A stretch of DNA of 64,000 bases. Source: Saccharothrix sp. ALI-22-I. Lineage in GTDB: Bacteria; Actinomycetota; Actinomycetes; Mycobacteriales; Pseudonocardiaceae. Within the stretch, counting starts at the first letter, position 1. Each line of letters begins with the position of its first letter. The DNA is taken from assembly GCF_001984175.1 (NCBI RefSeq), contig NZ_MTQP01000050.1:1-64000 (forward strand). The letters run 5' to 3'. This document shows positions 33,896 to 44,963 of the stretch, one piece after another. Below the pieces are notes generated by a model, which made no database searches, was not told the origin of the DNA, and worked only from the letters and a program-made list of their open reading frames with translations. The position numbers and the translations under genes are program-made.

Positions 33896-34936
33896 TCAAT
33901 GATCGCGGTGGGTGGCCAGTTCGGCCAGGGCGAACAGTTCGTCGGCGGCCCTGGCGACGAGGCCGGCCGCGCGCAGGTGGTAGCGGGCACGGGCGAGCAG
34001 GGTGTCCACCTGGCCCTGGCTCCACGCCCGCCCGCCCGCATCGGTGACCAGGTCCGCCACGTGCCGCAGTTCCGCGGCGGACAGGTCGTCGTCACGGTGG
34101 TAGAGCGCCGCGAGCTCACGTCCGGCCGGTGTGCCGGAGCGCATCGCGGCCAGCACCGGCAGCGACTTCTTGCGGTTGCGCAGGTCTGAGTGGATCGGTT
34201 TGCCGGTCACGGCCGGGTCGCCCCAGATCCCCAGCAGGTCGTCGACGTGCTGGAACGCCACCCCGACGTCCTCGCCGAACGCCCGCAGGTGCTTGACCTG
34301 CGCGGGCCGCCCACCTCCGAACGCCGCACCGAGCGCACAAGCGCACGCCATCAGCGCACCGGTCTTCGTCGTGCTCATCCGCACGCACTCGGCCACGTCG
34401 ACGTCCGTGCGCTGCTCGAACGCCATGTCCGCGGCCTGCCCGTCCACCAACGCCAGCACGGCGGCGGTGAGCATCCGTGATCCGCGCGTGGCGGCCGGGT
34501 GCCCGCTGCCCGCGAGGACGTCGAACGCCAGGGCGAGCAACGCGTCACCGGCCTGGATCGCGTTGTTGACACCGAACACGGTCCAGGCGGTCGGCCGGTG
34601 CCGCCGGGTGGCGTCACGGTCCATCACGTCGTCGTGGACCAGCGAGTGGTTGTGCGCCAACTCGACCGCCGCCGCGGCGGTCACGGCCTGCGCCGCGTCA
34701 CCGCCGACGGCTTCGGCGGCGAGCAGCGTGAAGGCCGGGCGGATGGCCTTGCCGCTGCCGCCGCGGGCTGTCCGCCCGGCCGCGTCCCACCAGCCGAAGT
34801 GGTAGCCGACCACGAGTCGCGTCGACGCCGGGAGGGTGTCGACCGCCTCGTGCAGCACGGGCGTGATGGCGACGCGGCTCCACGCCAGCACCTCACCCGC
34901 CGTCCGACGAGTGGTCGGCACGTCGATTCCGGTCAT
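33896..34936 (-). CDS. Polyprenyl synthetase, encapsulin-associated (probable GPP synthase)
   Basis: A 346-residue trans-prenyltransferase. The two Asp-rich motifs are present: DDVMD in HNHSLVHDDVMDRDATRRH and DDLLGIWGD in VAFQHVDDLLGIWGDPAVT. They bind Mg-diphosphate for head-to-tail condensation of IPP with an allylic diphosphate. It is the last gene of the 2-methylisoborneol operon, so geranyl diphosphate is the logical product. Polyprenyl transferases are known cargo of family 2 encapsulins, and a shell gene is in this operon. ATG 34936 with GGAGG upstream is chosen over GTG 34948. Product length is inferred from context. Confidence 0.88.
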   Translation of the reverse strand: MTGIDVPTTRRTAGEVLAWSRVAITPVLHEAVDTLPASTRLVVGYHFGWWDAAGRTARGGSGKAIRPAFTLLAAEAVGGDAAQAVTAAAAVELAHNHSLVHDDVMDRDATRRHRPTAWTVFGVNNAIQAGDALLALAFDVLAGSGHPAATRGSRMLTAAVLALVDGQAADMAFEQRTDVDVAECVRMSTTKTGALMACACALGAAFGGGRPAQVKHLRAFGEDVGVAFQHVDDLLGIWGDPAVTGKPIHSDLRNRKKSLPVLAAMRSGTPAGRELAALYHRDDDLSAAELRHVADLVTDAGGRAWSQGQVDTLLARARYHLRAAGLVARAADELFALAELATHRDH

Positions 34937-34996
34937 CGGTCCTCCCAACGCAGAACGCGGAACCCAGCACGAACGGACAGCCGCGGAACAGAGGGC

Positions 34997-35860
34997 TCAG
35001 AGCCGGCTGTCGACCCGGTCGGCGACGATGAGCAGGTAGTGGAAACTGCCCTCGCGGTAGGCGGTGAGGAACGACTCCTCGACACCGGTCGCCACCGAGG
35101 ACTTGGCCCGCAGTTCCCAGTACGGGATGGTCTGCGCGGTCAGGTCGATCACGTTGATCGGCACGAGGTTGTTGGCCGCCAACGCCTTGAAGTACTCGCT
35201 GCGCGGGTGGACGCTGCACGTGTACCGCTCGTCGATCTGGCTGACCGCCTTGGACCGGCCGCCCGTCACGTCGTTGTAGCAGCCGGTGACGCACACGTAC
35301 CGGCCGCCGTGCTCCAGCAGCCGGGAGAACTCGCCGAACACGTCGAACAGGTTGACGTACATGGTGGTCTCGTTGGTCCACACACCGCGGAACGACCCGG
35401 TCTCGAACCCGGTGTCCAGCATGTTCCGGAAGTGGAACCGCACCTTGTCCGCGACCCCCCACCGCTGCGCCTGCTCACTCGCGAACGCGACCTGCTTCTC
35501 GGAGATGGTCACGCCGTCCACTCGGCACCCGAACCGGCGGTTGGCCATGAAGCTCGTGCCGCCCCGGCCGGATCCGCCGTCCAGCAACCGGTCGTCCGGG
35601 GTGACCCCGCCGAGCTGGTCGAGCAGCACGTCCGCCTGCGCGGTCTCCAGCCGGTGCAGTTCGGCGATGACCCGCGCGTCACGCGTCTCCTCCGGGCCCT
35701 CCAGCACCGAGCGGTCGTACTCGCCGATGCCGTAGTGGTGGTGGTAGAGGCCGTCGACCTCCCCGAGCCGGATGTTGACCGGGTCCTGCTCCAGGTTCCA
35801 GTACGTCGCAACGGACTTTTGGTAGTCGGTGCGCAGGACACGCGGGACAACAGTGGTCAT
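34997..35860 (-). CDS. Geranyl diphosphate 2-C-methyltransferase
   Basis: A 287-residue SAM-dependent methyltransferase. It methylates C2 of geranyl diphosphate, the committed step to 2-methylisoborneol. The SAM motif is LLDGGSGRGGTSFMANRRFG near residue 95; VDGVTISEKQVAFASEQAQR follows. The N-terminal NIRLGEVDGLYHHHYGIGEY and the MYVNLFDVFGEFSRLLEHGG segment are typical of the family, close to sterol methyltransferases in fold. ATG 35860 has AAGGAG upstream. The stop of the synthase gene is 26 bases before it, so they are co-transcribed. Identity rests on pattern and on the operon. Confidence 0.92.
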   Translation of the reverse strand: MTTVVPRVLRTDYQKSVATYWNLEQDPVNIRLGEVDGLYHHHYGIGEYDRSVLEGPEETRDARVIAELHRLETAQADVLLDQLGGVTPDDRLLDGGSGRGGTSFMANRRFGCRVDGVTISEKQVAFASEQAQRWGVADKVRFHFRNMLDTGFETGSFRGVWTNETTMYVNLFDVFGEFSRLLEHGGRYVCVTGCYNDVTGGRSKAVSQIDERYTCSVHPRSEYFKALAANNLVPINVIDLTAQTIPYWELRAKSSVATGVEESFLTAYREGSFHYLLIVADRVDSRL

Positions 35861-35886
35861 GGTGTGTTGCTCCTTGGGGGTCGTTC

Positions 35887-37101
35887 TCAGCGGGCGGCTT
35901 GGTCTCCGTGGTAGCGGGCGGTGGTGCTGTGCCATTCGCGGTTGCCGCCCAGCCAGGCCCACAGGTCGACGAGGAAGCGCCGCAGTTGCGGTGAGCCCAC
36001 GTGGCTGAGGACGGCGGCTTCGGCGACGAACGCGTGCATCAGCTCGTTGTGGATCCGCACGGTGCGGTCGAGCGCTTCGCGCGGTGAGCAGTTCTCCTCG
36101 GCGGCGATGACCTTGGGCAGGTCGAAGTCGTCGTCGGATTCCTTGGCCTTGGAGTAGACGTCGTTGAGGATCACACTCGCGGTGCCGGCCAGGGAGAAGA
36201 CGCGGCGCACGCGTGGGTCGGCGAACTCGTGGGCGGACAGCTCGTAGCCGGCGATCGGGTCGACCAGGGTCATCGGCGGCAGGAAGCTGTTCTGGTGGCG
36301 GTGCGTCAGGTACTCCCAGACGGCCGGCACGCGTCCGGTGCGGCGCCAGTTGCCTTCGTGGTTGTAGGCCATGAACATGATCGACAGCTGGTGGCGCAGC
36401 CGGAGGCACTGGGCCGGTGTCGCGTACTGGGCGAGGTGTTCGAACGCCGAGCGGTACGCGACCGCGACGGGTTCGGCGTCGAGCGCCTTCTCCAGGTCGG
36501 GCACGTAGCCGGTCGGCAGGTCGACCGGGTCCATCGCGGCGTGGGTGATGCCCAGCCTGCGCCCCAGCTGTTCGGGGTCGGCGCCCATGGACTCCTCGTC
36601 GACGAAGTGGTCGTCGGTGGCCCATTCGGCGAGGACGCACTTGGCCGCCGCGAGCAGCCGGTCGGGGTTGTCGGTGCCGGGGTGGGTGAGCATCATGAGC
36701 CGCCCGAAGTCGGCCTTGTGCAGTTTGTCGACCTGGTCGGGGTAGATCCCGACCTGCTGGGCCCACGTGATCAGGTCGTCGTTGACCTGCTTGCCGAGCG
36801 CCGGGTCGTCGCGCACCGCGCCGGGGCAGAACAGTCCCTCTTCCGGGCTGTCCTCGACGGGTTCGGCGGGCACGTCGGCCGGTCGGTGCCCGAGCAGCGA
36901 CGGCAGCCTGGCGCCGGCCGTGCCGAGGCCGGTGGGGCCGCCGAGGATCCGGCGCGCGGCCGGGTCCGGTTGCGGCGGTGTCGGGAAGGACTCGGCCAGG
37001 TCGCCTTTCGGGGCTCTGGCCATGTCGGCGAGGAGCGAGGCCGCGACGTCGGCCAGGCCGTCGGTGGCCGCCGGTGCGAACACACGCGACAGGACGGACA
37101 C
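35887..37101 (-). CDS. 2-Methylisoborneol synthase
   Basis: A 404-residue class I terpene cyclase converting 2-methyl-GPP into 2-methylisoborneol. The metal-binding DDHFVDE is at residues 163-169 and the NSE triad is NDVYSKAKE at 313-321. The first ~105 residues are Pro/Ala-rich and probably disordered, with the conserved GPTGLGTAGARLPSLL; such leaders load the enzyme into family 2B encapsulin shells. GTG 37101 has AAGGAG 7 bases upstream. A longer open frame reaching 38502 is a different reading of the shell gene and not a real fusion. It is a little shorter than the ~440 residues of Streptomyces enzymes. Confidence 0.93.
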   Translation of the reverse strand: MSVLSRVFAPAATDGLADVAASLLADMARAPKGDLAESFPTPPQPDPAARRILGGPTGLGTAGARLPSLLGHRPADVPAEPVEDSPEEGLFCPGAVRDDPALGKQVNDDLITWAQQVGIYPDQVDKLHKADFGRLMMLTHPGTDNPDRLLAAAKCVLAEWATDDHFVDEESMGADPEQLGRRLGITHAAMDPVDLPTGYVPDLEKALDAEPVAVAYRSAFEHLAQYATPAQCLRLRHQLSIMFMAYNHEGNWRRTGRVPAVWEYLTHRHQNSFLPPMTLVDPIAGYELSAHEFADPRVRRVFSLAGTASVILNDVYSKAKESDDDFDLPKVIAAEENCSPREALDRTVRIHNELMHAFVAEAAVLSHVGSPQLRRFLVDLWAWLGGNREWHSTTARYHGDQAAR

Positions 37102-37217
37102 GTTAGTTCTCCTTGGGTGCTCGGCGTCGATCTCGACGCGGTCGATCGACGCCGGTGGTCGTGATCGCCACTCGGCGTGCTGCCCGGTCGGAATTCCGCG
37201 ACGGTGCGCGGGCGGGC

Positions 37218-38639
37218 TCAGTCTTCCCGGCCGATTTCGACCCGTTCCAGGATGGCCAGCGCGTCGGGCACCAGGACGGCCGCCGAGTAGTACGCGCTGA
37301 CGAGATAGGACATGATCGCCTTCTCGTCGATGCCCATGAATCGCACGGACAGCCCCGGCCGGTATTCGTCGGGCAGTCCGGTCTGGTGCAGCCCGATCAC
37401 GCCCTGGTTCTCCAACCCGGTGCGCATGAGCATGATCGAGCTGGTGTTGGTGTCGCTGATCGGGATCTTGCCGCATGGCAGGATGGGCACGCCCCGCCAG
37501 GCGGGCACCTGGTGGCCGTTGAGCTGGATCGGATCCGGCGTGATGCCCCGGCGGTTCCACTCGCGGCCGATGGCCGCGATCGCGCGCGGGTGCGCCAGGA
37601 AGCAGGTCGGCTCTTTCCACACCAGGGCGAGCAGCTGGTCCAGGTCGTCGGGCGTCGGCGGGCCGGTGCGGGTGTGGATGCGCTGCTTCAGGTCGGCGTT
37701 GTGCAGCAGCCCGACCTGCGGGTTGTTGACCAGTTCGCGTTCCTGGCGTTCGCGCAGCGCCTCGATGGTCAGCCGGAGCTGCTGCTCGACCTGGTCCATC
37801 GGCTCGTTGTAGAGGTCCGCGACCCTCGTGTGCACGCGCAGCACGGTCTGGGCGACGCTGAGCTCGTACTGGCGGGGTGAGAGCTCGTAGTCCACGTACG
37901 TGGCGGGCAGGTCGGGCTCGCCGTCGTGGCCCGACGCCAGGTCGATCTCGGCCTCGCCGTAGGCGTTGCGCGCCGGCAGCCGGCCCGCGTGGAAGCGTGC
38001 GAGCTGGGCGCGCAGCGCCTCGGACTGCTCCACCACCGCGTCGAAGGCGGGCTGCGGCAACACCAGCACCGTGCACCGGGTGGCCGCCTTGGCGGTGAAC
38101 TCCCAGGTGCTGGTCGGGTCGGCCAGCGTCTCGTCGCCGAAGTGGTCGCCGTCGGCCAGCACGCCGAGCACGGTCCGGTCGCCGTACTCGCCGGTGCCGA
38201 TCTTGTCCACCTTGCCGTGGGCGATCAGGAACACCTGGTCCGACGGCCGGCCGAACTCGACGATGACCTCGCCCGCCTCGTACTCCCGCTGCTCGAACCG
38301 GTCGGCCAGGGCGCTGAGCACGTCGATGTCGTCGAACCCGCGCAGCAGCGGCAGTTCGCACAGCTCGGGCGGGACGACGTCGATCTCGGACCCGGTGTTG
38401 GTGAAGGTGATCCGGCCGTCGCCCACCTCGTAGCTCAGCCTGCGGTTGACCCGGTACACGCCGCCCTTGGTCTCGACCCACGGCAGCACGCGCAACAGCC
38501 ACCGCGAGGAGATGCCCTGCATCTGAGGCTCGGACTTGGTGGTCGTGGCCAGATTGCGCGCGGCGCCCGTCGCGAGACTCGTGCGCGCCTGGCCGCCCTC
38601 CGTTCCGGAATACGACTCCACCGAATCAGTCAGGGTCAC
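37218..38639 (-). CDS. Family 2B encapsulin shell protein with cyclic-nucleotide-binding domain
   Basis: The 473-residue protein is the HK97-fold shell protein found with 2-methylisoborneol synthase genes, formerly annotated as a Crp/Fnr-like regulator or EshA. A cyclic-nucleotide-binding domain occupies about residues 95-215 ([50 protein letters not shown]). The HK97-like shell part follows, with [40 protein letters not shown] and the C-terminal [20 protein letters not shown]. There is no helix-turn-helix. It heads the operon; its GTG 38639 has no strong ribosome binding site, and a later start is possible. Confidence 0.9.
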   Translation of the reverse strand: MTLTDSVESYSGTEGGQARTSLATGAARNLATTTKSEPQMQGISSRWLLRVLPWVETKGGVYRVNRRLSYEVGDGRITFTNTGSEIDVVPPELCELPLLRGFDDIDVLSALADRFEQREYEAGEVIVEFGRPSDQVFLIAHGKVDKIGTGEYGDRTVLGVLADGDHFGDETLADPTSTWEFTAKAATRCTVLVLPQPAFDAVVEQSEALRAQLARFHAGRLPARNAYGEAEIDLASGHDGEPDLPATYVDYELSPRQYELSVAQTVLRVHTRVADLYNEPMDQVEQQLRLTIEALRERQERELVNNPQVGLLHNADLKQRIHTRTGPPTPDDLDQLLALVWKEPTCFLAHPRAIAAIGREWNRRGITPDPIQLNGHQVPAWRGVPILPCGKIPISDTNTSSIMLMRTGLENQGVIGLHQTGLPDEYRPGLSVRFMGIDEKAIMSYLVSAYYSAAVLVPDALAILERVEIGRED

Positions 38640-38661
38640 CTATGACACCGCCCGTCATGTG

Positions 38662-38678
38662 TGGAACAATGTGTTCCA
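38662..38678. promoter_or_regulatory. Palindrome upstream of the 2-methylisoborneol operon
   Basis: TGGAACA-ATG-TGTTCCA is a perfect 7-3-7 inverted repeat 22 bases upstream of the shell gene start, where a regulator could block or recruit RNA polymerase. It does not match the CRP consensus. No regulator gene is adjacent to the operon. Confidence 0.5.
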
Positions 38679-38851
38679 GGGGAGTGGGATGGTTTTGTGG
38701 GAAATGGCGGCGGCGCATTTCAGTTGCCGGTTTGGAAGCCAGATCCGACGTTAGCACCCACAATTCGACGGTGTATAGTCACTCGAATGTGTGCACAACG
38801 CAGGGAAACGGAAATCCCGTTCGGGTGAACACATTCAGGTGGTGTCGGGGC

Positions 38852-39310
38852 TTATGGGTCAACCCGCTGCCGCAGCACGGTCAGCGCTTTGTCGGCGTGG
38901 GTGTTCATGGCGAACTCCGACTTGACCACCTCGATCACGGTCCGGTCGGTGTCGATCACGAACGTGTGCCGCTTCACCGGCAGCGGCCCGAACCGGCGCT
39001 TCACGCCGAACTGCGCGGCCACCTCGCCGTCAGCGTCGGACAGCAGTGGGTAGTCGAAGTCGTTCGTCGTCGCGAACTGGTTCTGCCGCTCCACCGAGTC
39101 CGGGCTGATCCCCACCCGCTGCGCGCCGACCTCGGCGAACTCCGCCGCCAAGTCCCGGAAGTGGCAGCTCTCCGCGGTGCACCCGGCGGTCATCGCGGCC
39201 GGGTAGAAGAACAGCACCACGGGCCCGTTGGTGAGCAGGTCGGACAGGGTGCGCGGCTTGCCGTCCTGGTCGGGCAGGGTGAAGTCGGGTGCCTTGTCGC
39301 CGGGCTTCAT
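38852..39310 (-). CDS. Peroxiredoxin, Bcp/PrxQ type
   Basis: A 152-residue thiol peroxidase reducing H2O2 and organic hydroperoxides. The peroxidatic site lies in FFYPAAMTAGCTAESCHFRD, with peroxidatic Cys44 and resolving Cys49 five residues on, the atypical 2-Cys arrangement of Bcp/PrxQ. The usual PxxxTxxC reads PAAMTAGC. RHTFVIDTDRTV follows as in the family. ATG 39310 has AAGGA upstream. It is divergent from the LacI-type gene with a 100-base gap. Confidence 0.92.
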   Translation of the reverse strand: MKPGDKAPDFTLPDQDGKPRTLSDLLTNGPVVLFFYPAAMTAGCTAESCHFRDLAAEFAEVGAQRVGISPDSVERQNQFATTNDFDYPLLSDADGEVAAQFGVKRRFGPLPVKRHTFVIDTDRTVIEVVKSEFAMNTHADKALTVLRQRVDP

Positions 39311-39410
39311 GGGGGTCCTTCCGCAGGGTGTCGATCACATGTCGCAGGGTGTGGGCGAAGGGCCAACCGTACGGTTCTCGATAGGCTCGTACCAGGCCGG
39401 GAGGTGTGAC

Positions 39411-40370
39411 TTGACGAGCATGTCCGACGTCGCGCGGGCCGCCGGGGTGTCCGCCGCGACGGTGTCGCGGGCGCTGCGCGGCGAGCCTGGTGTGTCCGAG
39501 GCGACCCGCCGGTACGTCACCGAGGTGGCCAAGCGGATGCGGTACGCGATCGCGCGGGACGCGTCCAGCCTCGCGGGCGGCCGGCGGTACGCCATCGCCG
39601 TGCTGACCGCGGACGTGGGGCGGGGTGATCTGCTGGCGGGCGCGGAGGGCGCGTTGCGGCAGGCCGGGTACGACGTCCTGCTCTACGTGCTGCGGGACGA
39701 CGACGCGCGCAAGCGTTTCTTCGAGGAGCTGCCGCTGGGCCGGCGCGTGGACGGTGTGCTGGCGCTGGCGGTCAACCTCACCGAGACCGAGGACGCCGCG
39801 CTGCGGGGCCTGGACGTGCCGGTGGTCGCGGTGTGGGACGACGACCTGCGCGAGGCGTTGCGGCTGGCCGCCGGGCACCTCATGGAGCTGGGGCACCGGG
39901 ACGTCGCGCTGGTGCTGGCCGGGGACATCGACGAGTCCTACGACGAGCTGCTGGTCGCCGAGGGCCTGTCGGTCCGTCCGGAGTGGACGCTGTGGTCGTC
40001 CTCGACGGTGGCGGGCGGCGAGCAGGTGGTGGACGCGCTGCTGGACGGCGAACGCCTGCCCACCGCCATCGTCAGCACCAGCGGCGAGGTGGCGCTGGGC
40101 GTGTTCCTGCGGCTGCGCCGGGACGGGCGGGACGTGCCCGGTGACGTGTCGATCGTCAGCCTGGAGGGCCCGGACCTGGCCCGCGCGGTGGGCATCACCG
40201 CGGTCGAGGGCGCGTGGCGGGAACGCGGCGAGCACGCCGTGGAGGTGTTGCTGGCCGGGCTGCGCGGCGAGCAGGACGAGACCGAGCCGCCGTCGGTGCA
40301 GCTCGTGGTCCGTGACTCGACGGGGCCGAGACCGGAACGGGCACCGGATCGGTTACCACCCGGCATCTGA
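39411..40370 (+). CDS. LacI family transcriptional regulator
   Basis: A 319-residue repressor. The LacI helix-turn-helix and hinge are clear: MSDVARAAGVSAATVSRALR, GEPGVSEATRRYVTEVAKRM, then RYAIARDASSLAGGRRYAIA. The C-terminal periplasmic-binding-like domain shows RRVDGVLALAVN and GHLMELGHRDVALVLAGDID. TTG 39411 with GGGAGG 6 bases upstream is chosen; ATG 39420 is too far from that site. The next genes encode amylomaltase and the treX-Y-Z set, so it may control alpha-glucan metabolism, as MalR-type LacI proteins do; this is inference. Confidence 0.87.
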   Translation: MTSMSDVARAAGVSAATVSRALRGEPGVSEATRRYVTEVAKRMRYAIARDASSLAGGRRYAIAVLTADVGRGDLLAGAEGALRQAGYDVLLYVLRDDDARKRFFEELPLGRRVDGVLALAVNLTETEDAALRGLDVPVVAVWDDDLREALRLAAGHLMELGHRDVALVLAGDIDESYDELLVAEGLSVRPEWTLWSSSTVAGGEQVVDALLDGERLPTAIVSTSGEVALGVFLRLRRDGRDVPGDVSIVSLEGPDLARAVGITAVEGAWRERGEHAVEVLLAGLRGEQDETEPPSVQLVVRDSTGPRPERAPDRLPPGI

Positions 40371-40474
40371 TCACTCGGCTGGTGCATTGACCACGGAGAA
40401 CTTCCTGCAACCTTCGGGTGACCAAACGTCACCGGTCTGGATTCGAACCGACGCGGAAGGCAAGGCTGTCCAGC

Positions 40475-42364
40475 GTGGACGACGAGCTCGCGGCACTGGC
40501 CGAGGCCCACGGCGTGGCCACCTACTACGAGGACGCCGGACAACGCCGAGCGGATGTCGATGCCGATGTGGTGGTGGCGGTGCTCGCGCAGTTGGACGTG
40601 GACGCCTCGACACCGGAGGCGGTGCGCCGCGCCCTCGCCGCGCCCAAAGCACCACCCCGGACGCTCGTCCTGCGCGAGGGCGAGGTCCTCGACGAGGCCG
40701 GCACGGTGGAGTTGGAGGACGGCGGCCGGGTCGAACTGCCCGCCGCGCTCCCGCTCGGCTACCACCGGCTCGGTGAACGCACCGTCATCGTCGCCCCGAG
40801 CAAGCTGGCGCCCGTCCCCCGGTCGTGGGGTTGGATGCTCCAGCTCTACGCGATGCGCTCGGCCGAGTCGTGGGGCATGGGCGACTACGGCGACCTGGCC
40901 ACCCTGGCCCGCCGCAGTGCCGCCGAACTGCACGCGGGCGTGCTGCTGGTCAACCCGGTGCAGGCGATCAGCCCCACCTCGCCGGTCGAGCGCTCCCCGT
41001 ACTCGCCGTCGAGCCGCCGCTTCGCCAACCCGCTCTACCTGCGGATCGCCGACATCCCGGCCTACGCGAACGCCGACCCGCGCACCCGCGCGGAGATCGA
41101 CGCGCTGCGCCCGCCGAACGACACCGAACTGATCGACTACGACGCCGTGTGGTCGGCCAAGGCACGCGCGCTCGAACTGCTCTGGCAGCACGAGGAGCAC
41201 CGCGCGCCCGAGGGCGAGCTGCTGGACTTCGCCCGGTTCTGCGCGCTGGCCGAGGTGCACGGCCCGGACTGGAGGGAGTGGCCCGCCGGACAACAGGACC
41301 CGGCCACCGCCACCGCCGATCCCGAACGGGTGGCGTTCCACGCGTGGCTCCAGGAGCTGTGCGAGCAGCAGTTGGCCGCCGCACGCCAAGCCGCGCACGA
41401 CGCGGGCATGGCCGTGGGCGTGGTGCACGACCTGCCGGTGGGCGTGCACCCCGGCGGCGCGGACACGTGGGCGGTGCGCGACGCGTTCGCCGCGGACGTC
41501 ACGGTCGGCGCGCCGCCGGACGCGTTCAGCAGGCTGGGCCAGGACTGGGGCCTGCCGCCGTGGCGGCCGGACCGGCTCGCCGAGCAGGGCTACGAGCCGT
41601 TCCGGGCCGTGGTGCGCAGCGTGCTGCGGCACGCCGACGGCATCCGCATCGACCACGTCGCGGGCCTGTGGCGGCTGTGGTGGATCCCGCCGGGCGAGCC
41701 GCCGAAGCGCGGCACCTACGTGCACTACGACCCGGACGCGATGCTGGCGGTGCTGACCCTGGAGGCGCACCGCGCCCGAGCGGTCGTGGTGGGGGAGGAC
41801 CTGGGCACGATCGAGCCGAAGGTCACCCGGGCGTTGCACGAGCACGGCGTGCTCAGCTCCGCGGTGCTGTGGTTCCAGCGCGAGTACGACCTGCCCGGCC
41901 ACCCGCTGATCCCGCCGGAGAAGTGGACCGCGTCGGCGATGGCCAGCATCTCCACCCACGACCTACCGACCGTAGCCGGATTCCTGCGCGCCGAACACGT
42001 TCGGGTGCGAGCCGAATTGGGGCAGTTCGCGGGGCCGGTGGAGGCGGAATACCAGTCGGCCGAGCGCGAGCGCGGAGAATTGGTCGAGCTGCTCAAGCAG
42101 GAGGGCGTTCGTGCCGATGACCTGGTTACCGCGTTCCACGCCCTCCTCGCGAAGGCCGGTTCCGTGCTCGTGCTGACATCGCCACAGGATGCGCTGGGTG
42201 AGATCCGCCAACCCAACCTCCCCGGCACCACCGACCAGTACCCGAACTGGCGGATCCCGCTGCCCGTCGCGCTCGCCGACCTGTTCGGCGACCCGAGGGT
42301 GCGGCGCGTCGCCGCCGTGCTGGCCGAGGGTCGTGTGCCGGGAGGCGAGGTGAGCGGACCGTGA
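40475..42364 (+). CDS. malQ: 4-alpha-glucanotransferase (amylomaltase)
   Basis: A 629-residue GH77 enzyme that transfers alpha-1,4-glucan segments between maltodextrins. The catalytic nucleophile is the Asp in DGIRIDHVAGLWRLWWIP and the acid/base is the Glu in VVVGEDLGTIEP. The third carboxylate lies in ASISTHDLPTVAGF. The active-site SPVERSPYSPSSRRFANPLY loop is present. The N-terminal ~130 residues form the extra domain typical of actinobacterial MalQ. I chose GTG 40475; the open frame extends to 40418. It feeds maltodextrins to the downstream treX-treY-treZ genes. Confidence 0.92.
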   Translation: MDDELAALAEAHGVATYYEDAGQRRADVDADVVVAVLAQLDVDASTPEAVRRALAAPKAPPRTLVLREGEVLDEAGTVELEDGGRVELPAALPLGYHRLGERTVIVAPSKLAPVPRSWGWMLQLYAMRSAESWGMGDYGDLATLARRSAAELHAGVLLVNPVQAISPTSPVERSPYSPSSRRFANPLYLRIADIPAYANADPRTRAEIDALRPPNDTELIDYDAVWSAKARALELLWQHEEHRAPEGELLDFARFCALAEVHGPDWREWPAGQQDPATATADPERVAFHAWLQELCEQQLAAARQAAHDAGMAVGVVHDLPVGVHPGGADTWAVRDAFAADVTVGAPPDAFSRLGQDWGLPPWRPDRLAEQGYEPFRAVVRSVLRHADGIRIDHVAGLWRLWWIPPGEPPKRGTYVHYDPDAMLAVLTLEAHRARAVVVGEDLGTIEPKVTRALHEHGVLSSAVLWFQREYDLPGHPLIPPEKWTASAMASISTHDLPTVAGFLRAEHVRVRAELGQFAGPVEAEYQSAERERGELVELLKQEGVRADDLVTAFHALLAKAGSVLVLTSPQDALGEIRQPNLPGTTDQYPNWRIPLPVALADLFGDPRVRRVAAVLAEGRVPGGEVSGP

Positions 42365-42452
42365 AGCGAAACATCCACGTCACCGCACGCGGCCCAGCCG
42401 CGGAGTATCGTCAAACCGTCACCCGCGCCATGGTTGGAGGTGGCATTCACCC

Positions 42453-42791
42453 GTGAACACCGACTTGGTGTCCCGCACCGGGCTGATGCCCGACCAGATC
42501 ATTCCCCAGAGCACTCCCGCCGACGTGTTGGAAGTGACCGTCGAGCGGGCCCTCGTGGCCGTCAGACCGTCGAACCTCGCCGATCCGCTGTCCACCGTGC
42601 GCCGTGCCGAGGAATCCCTCCGCGACGCGCTGCGGCGCACGGACGTCGGCTCGGACGACGCCCTCGTCCAGGCGGTGGCCTGCGTCGAGGCCGCCTGCGA
42701 ACACCTGCGCTACTTCGAGCTACAGGAGGCGCGCCTGCTGCTGGTCGCCGCGCGCGGTCAGCTCGTCAGGTCGCACGCCGGCCATACATGA
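42453..42791 (+). CDS. Hypothetical protein
   Basis: A 112-residue, mostly helical protein starting at GTG 42453 after a GGAGG site. It has several Leu/Ala/Arg helices (LSTVRRAEESLRDALRRTDV and VACVEAACEHLRYFELQEAR). No membrane segment, cysteine motif or known domain is seen. It lies between malQ and treX, close to both, and is probably co-transcribed, so a link with glucan metabolism is possible but not shown. Confidence 0.6.
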   Translation: MNTDLVSRTGLMPDQIIPQSTPADVLEVTVERALVAVRPSNLADPLSTVRRAEESLRDALRRTDVGSDDALVQAVACVEAACEHLRYFELQEARLLLVAARGQLVRSHAGHT

Positions 42792-42839
42792 TCTAGAACG
42801 GTAGGGGTCGGATCGTCCCAGTTCGTCGGAGGAATCCCA

Positions 42840-44959
<2,120 letters not shown>

Positions 44960-44963
<4 letters not shown>

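Noticed and set aside
35887-38502. One long minus-strand frame joining the shell gene region to 2-methylisoborneol synthase
   Set aside because: Upstream of 37101 the frame reads low-complexity Arg/Ala/Gly sequence antiparallel to no domain, while the shell protein is in another frame; the GTG 37101 with AAGGAG is the true start.
38662-38678. CRP binding site
   Set aside because: The half-site TGGAACA does not match TGTGA, although the operon encodes a cyclic-nucleotide-binding domain.
40425-40460. tRNA-like T-arm (GGTTCGAATCC on the minus strand)
   Set aside because: The flanking bases do not form a T stem, and no anticodon arm or acceptor stem is found.
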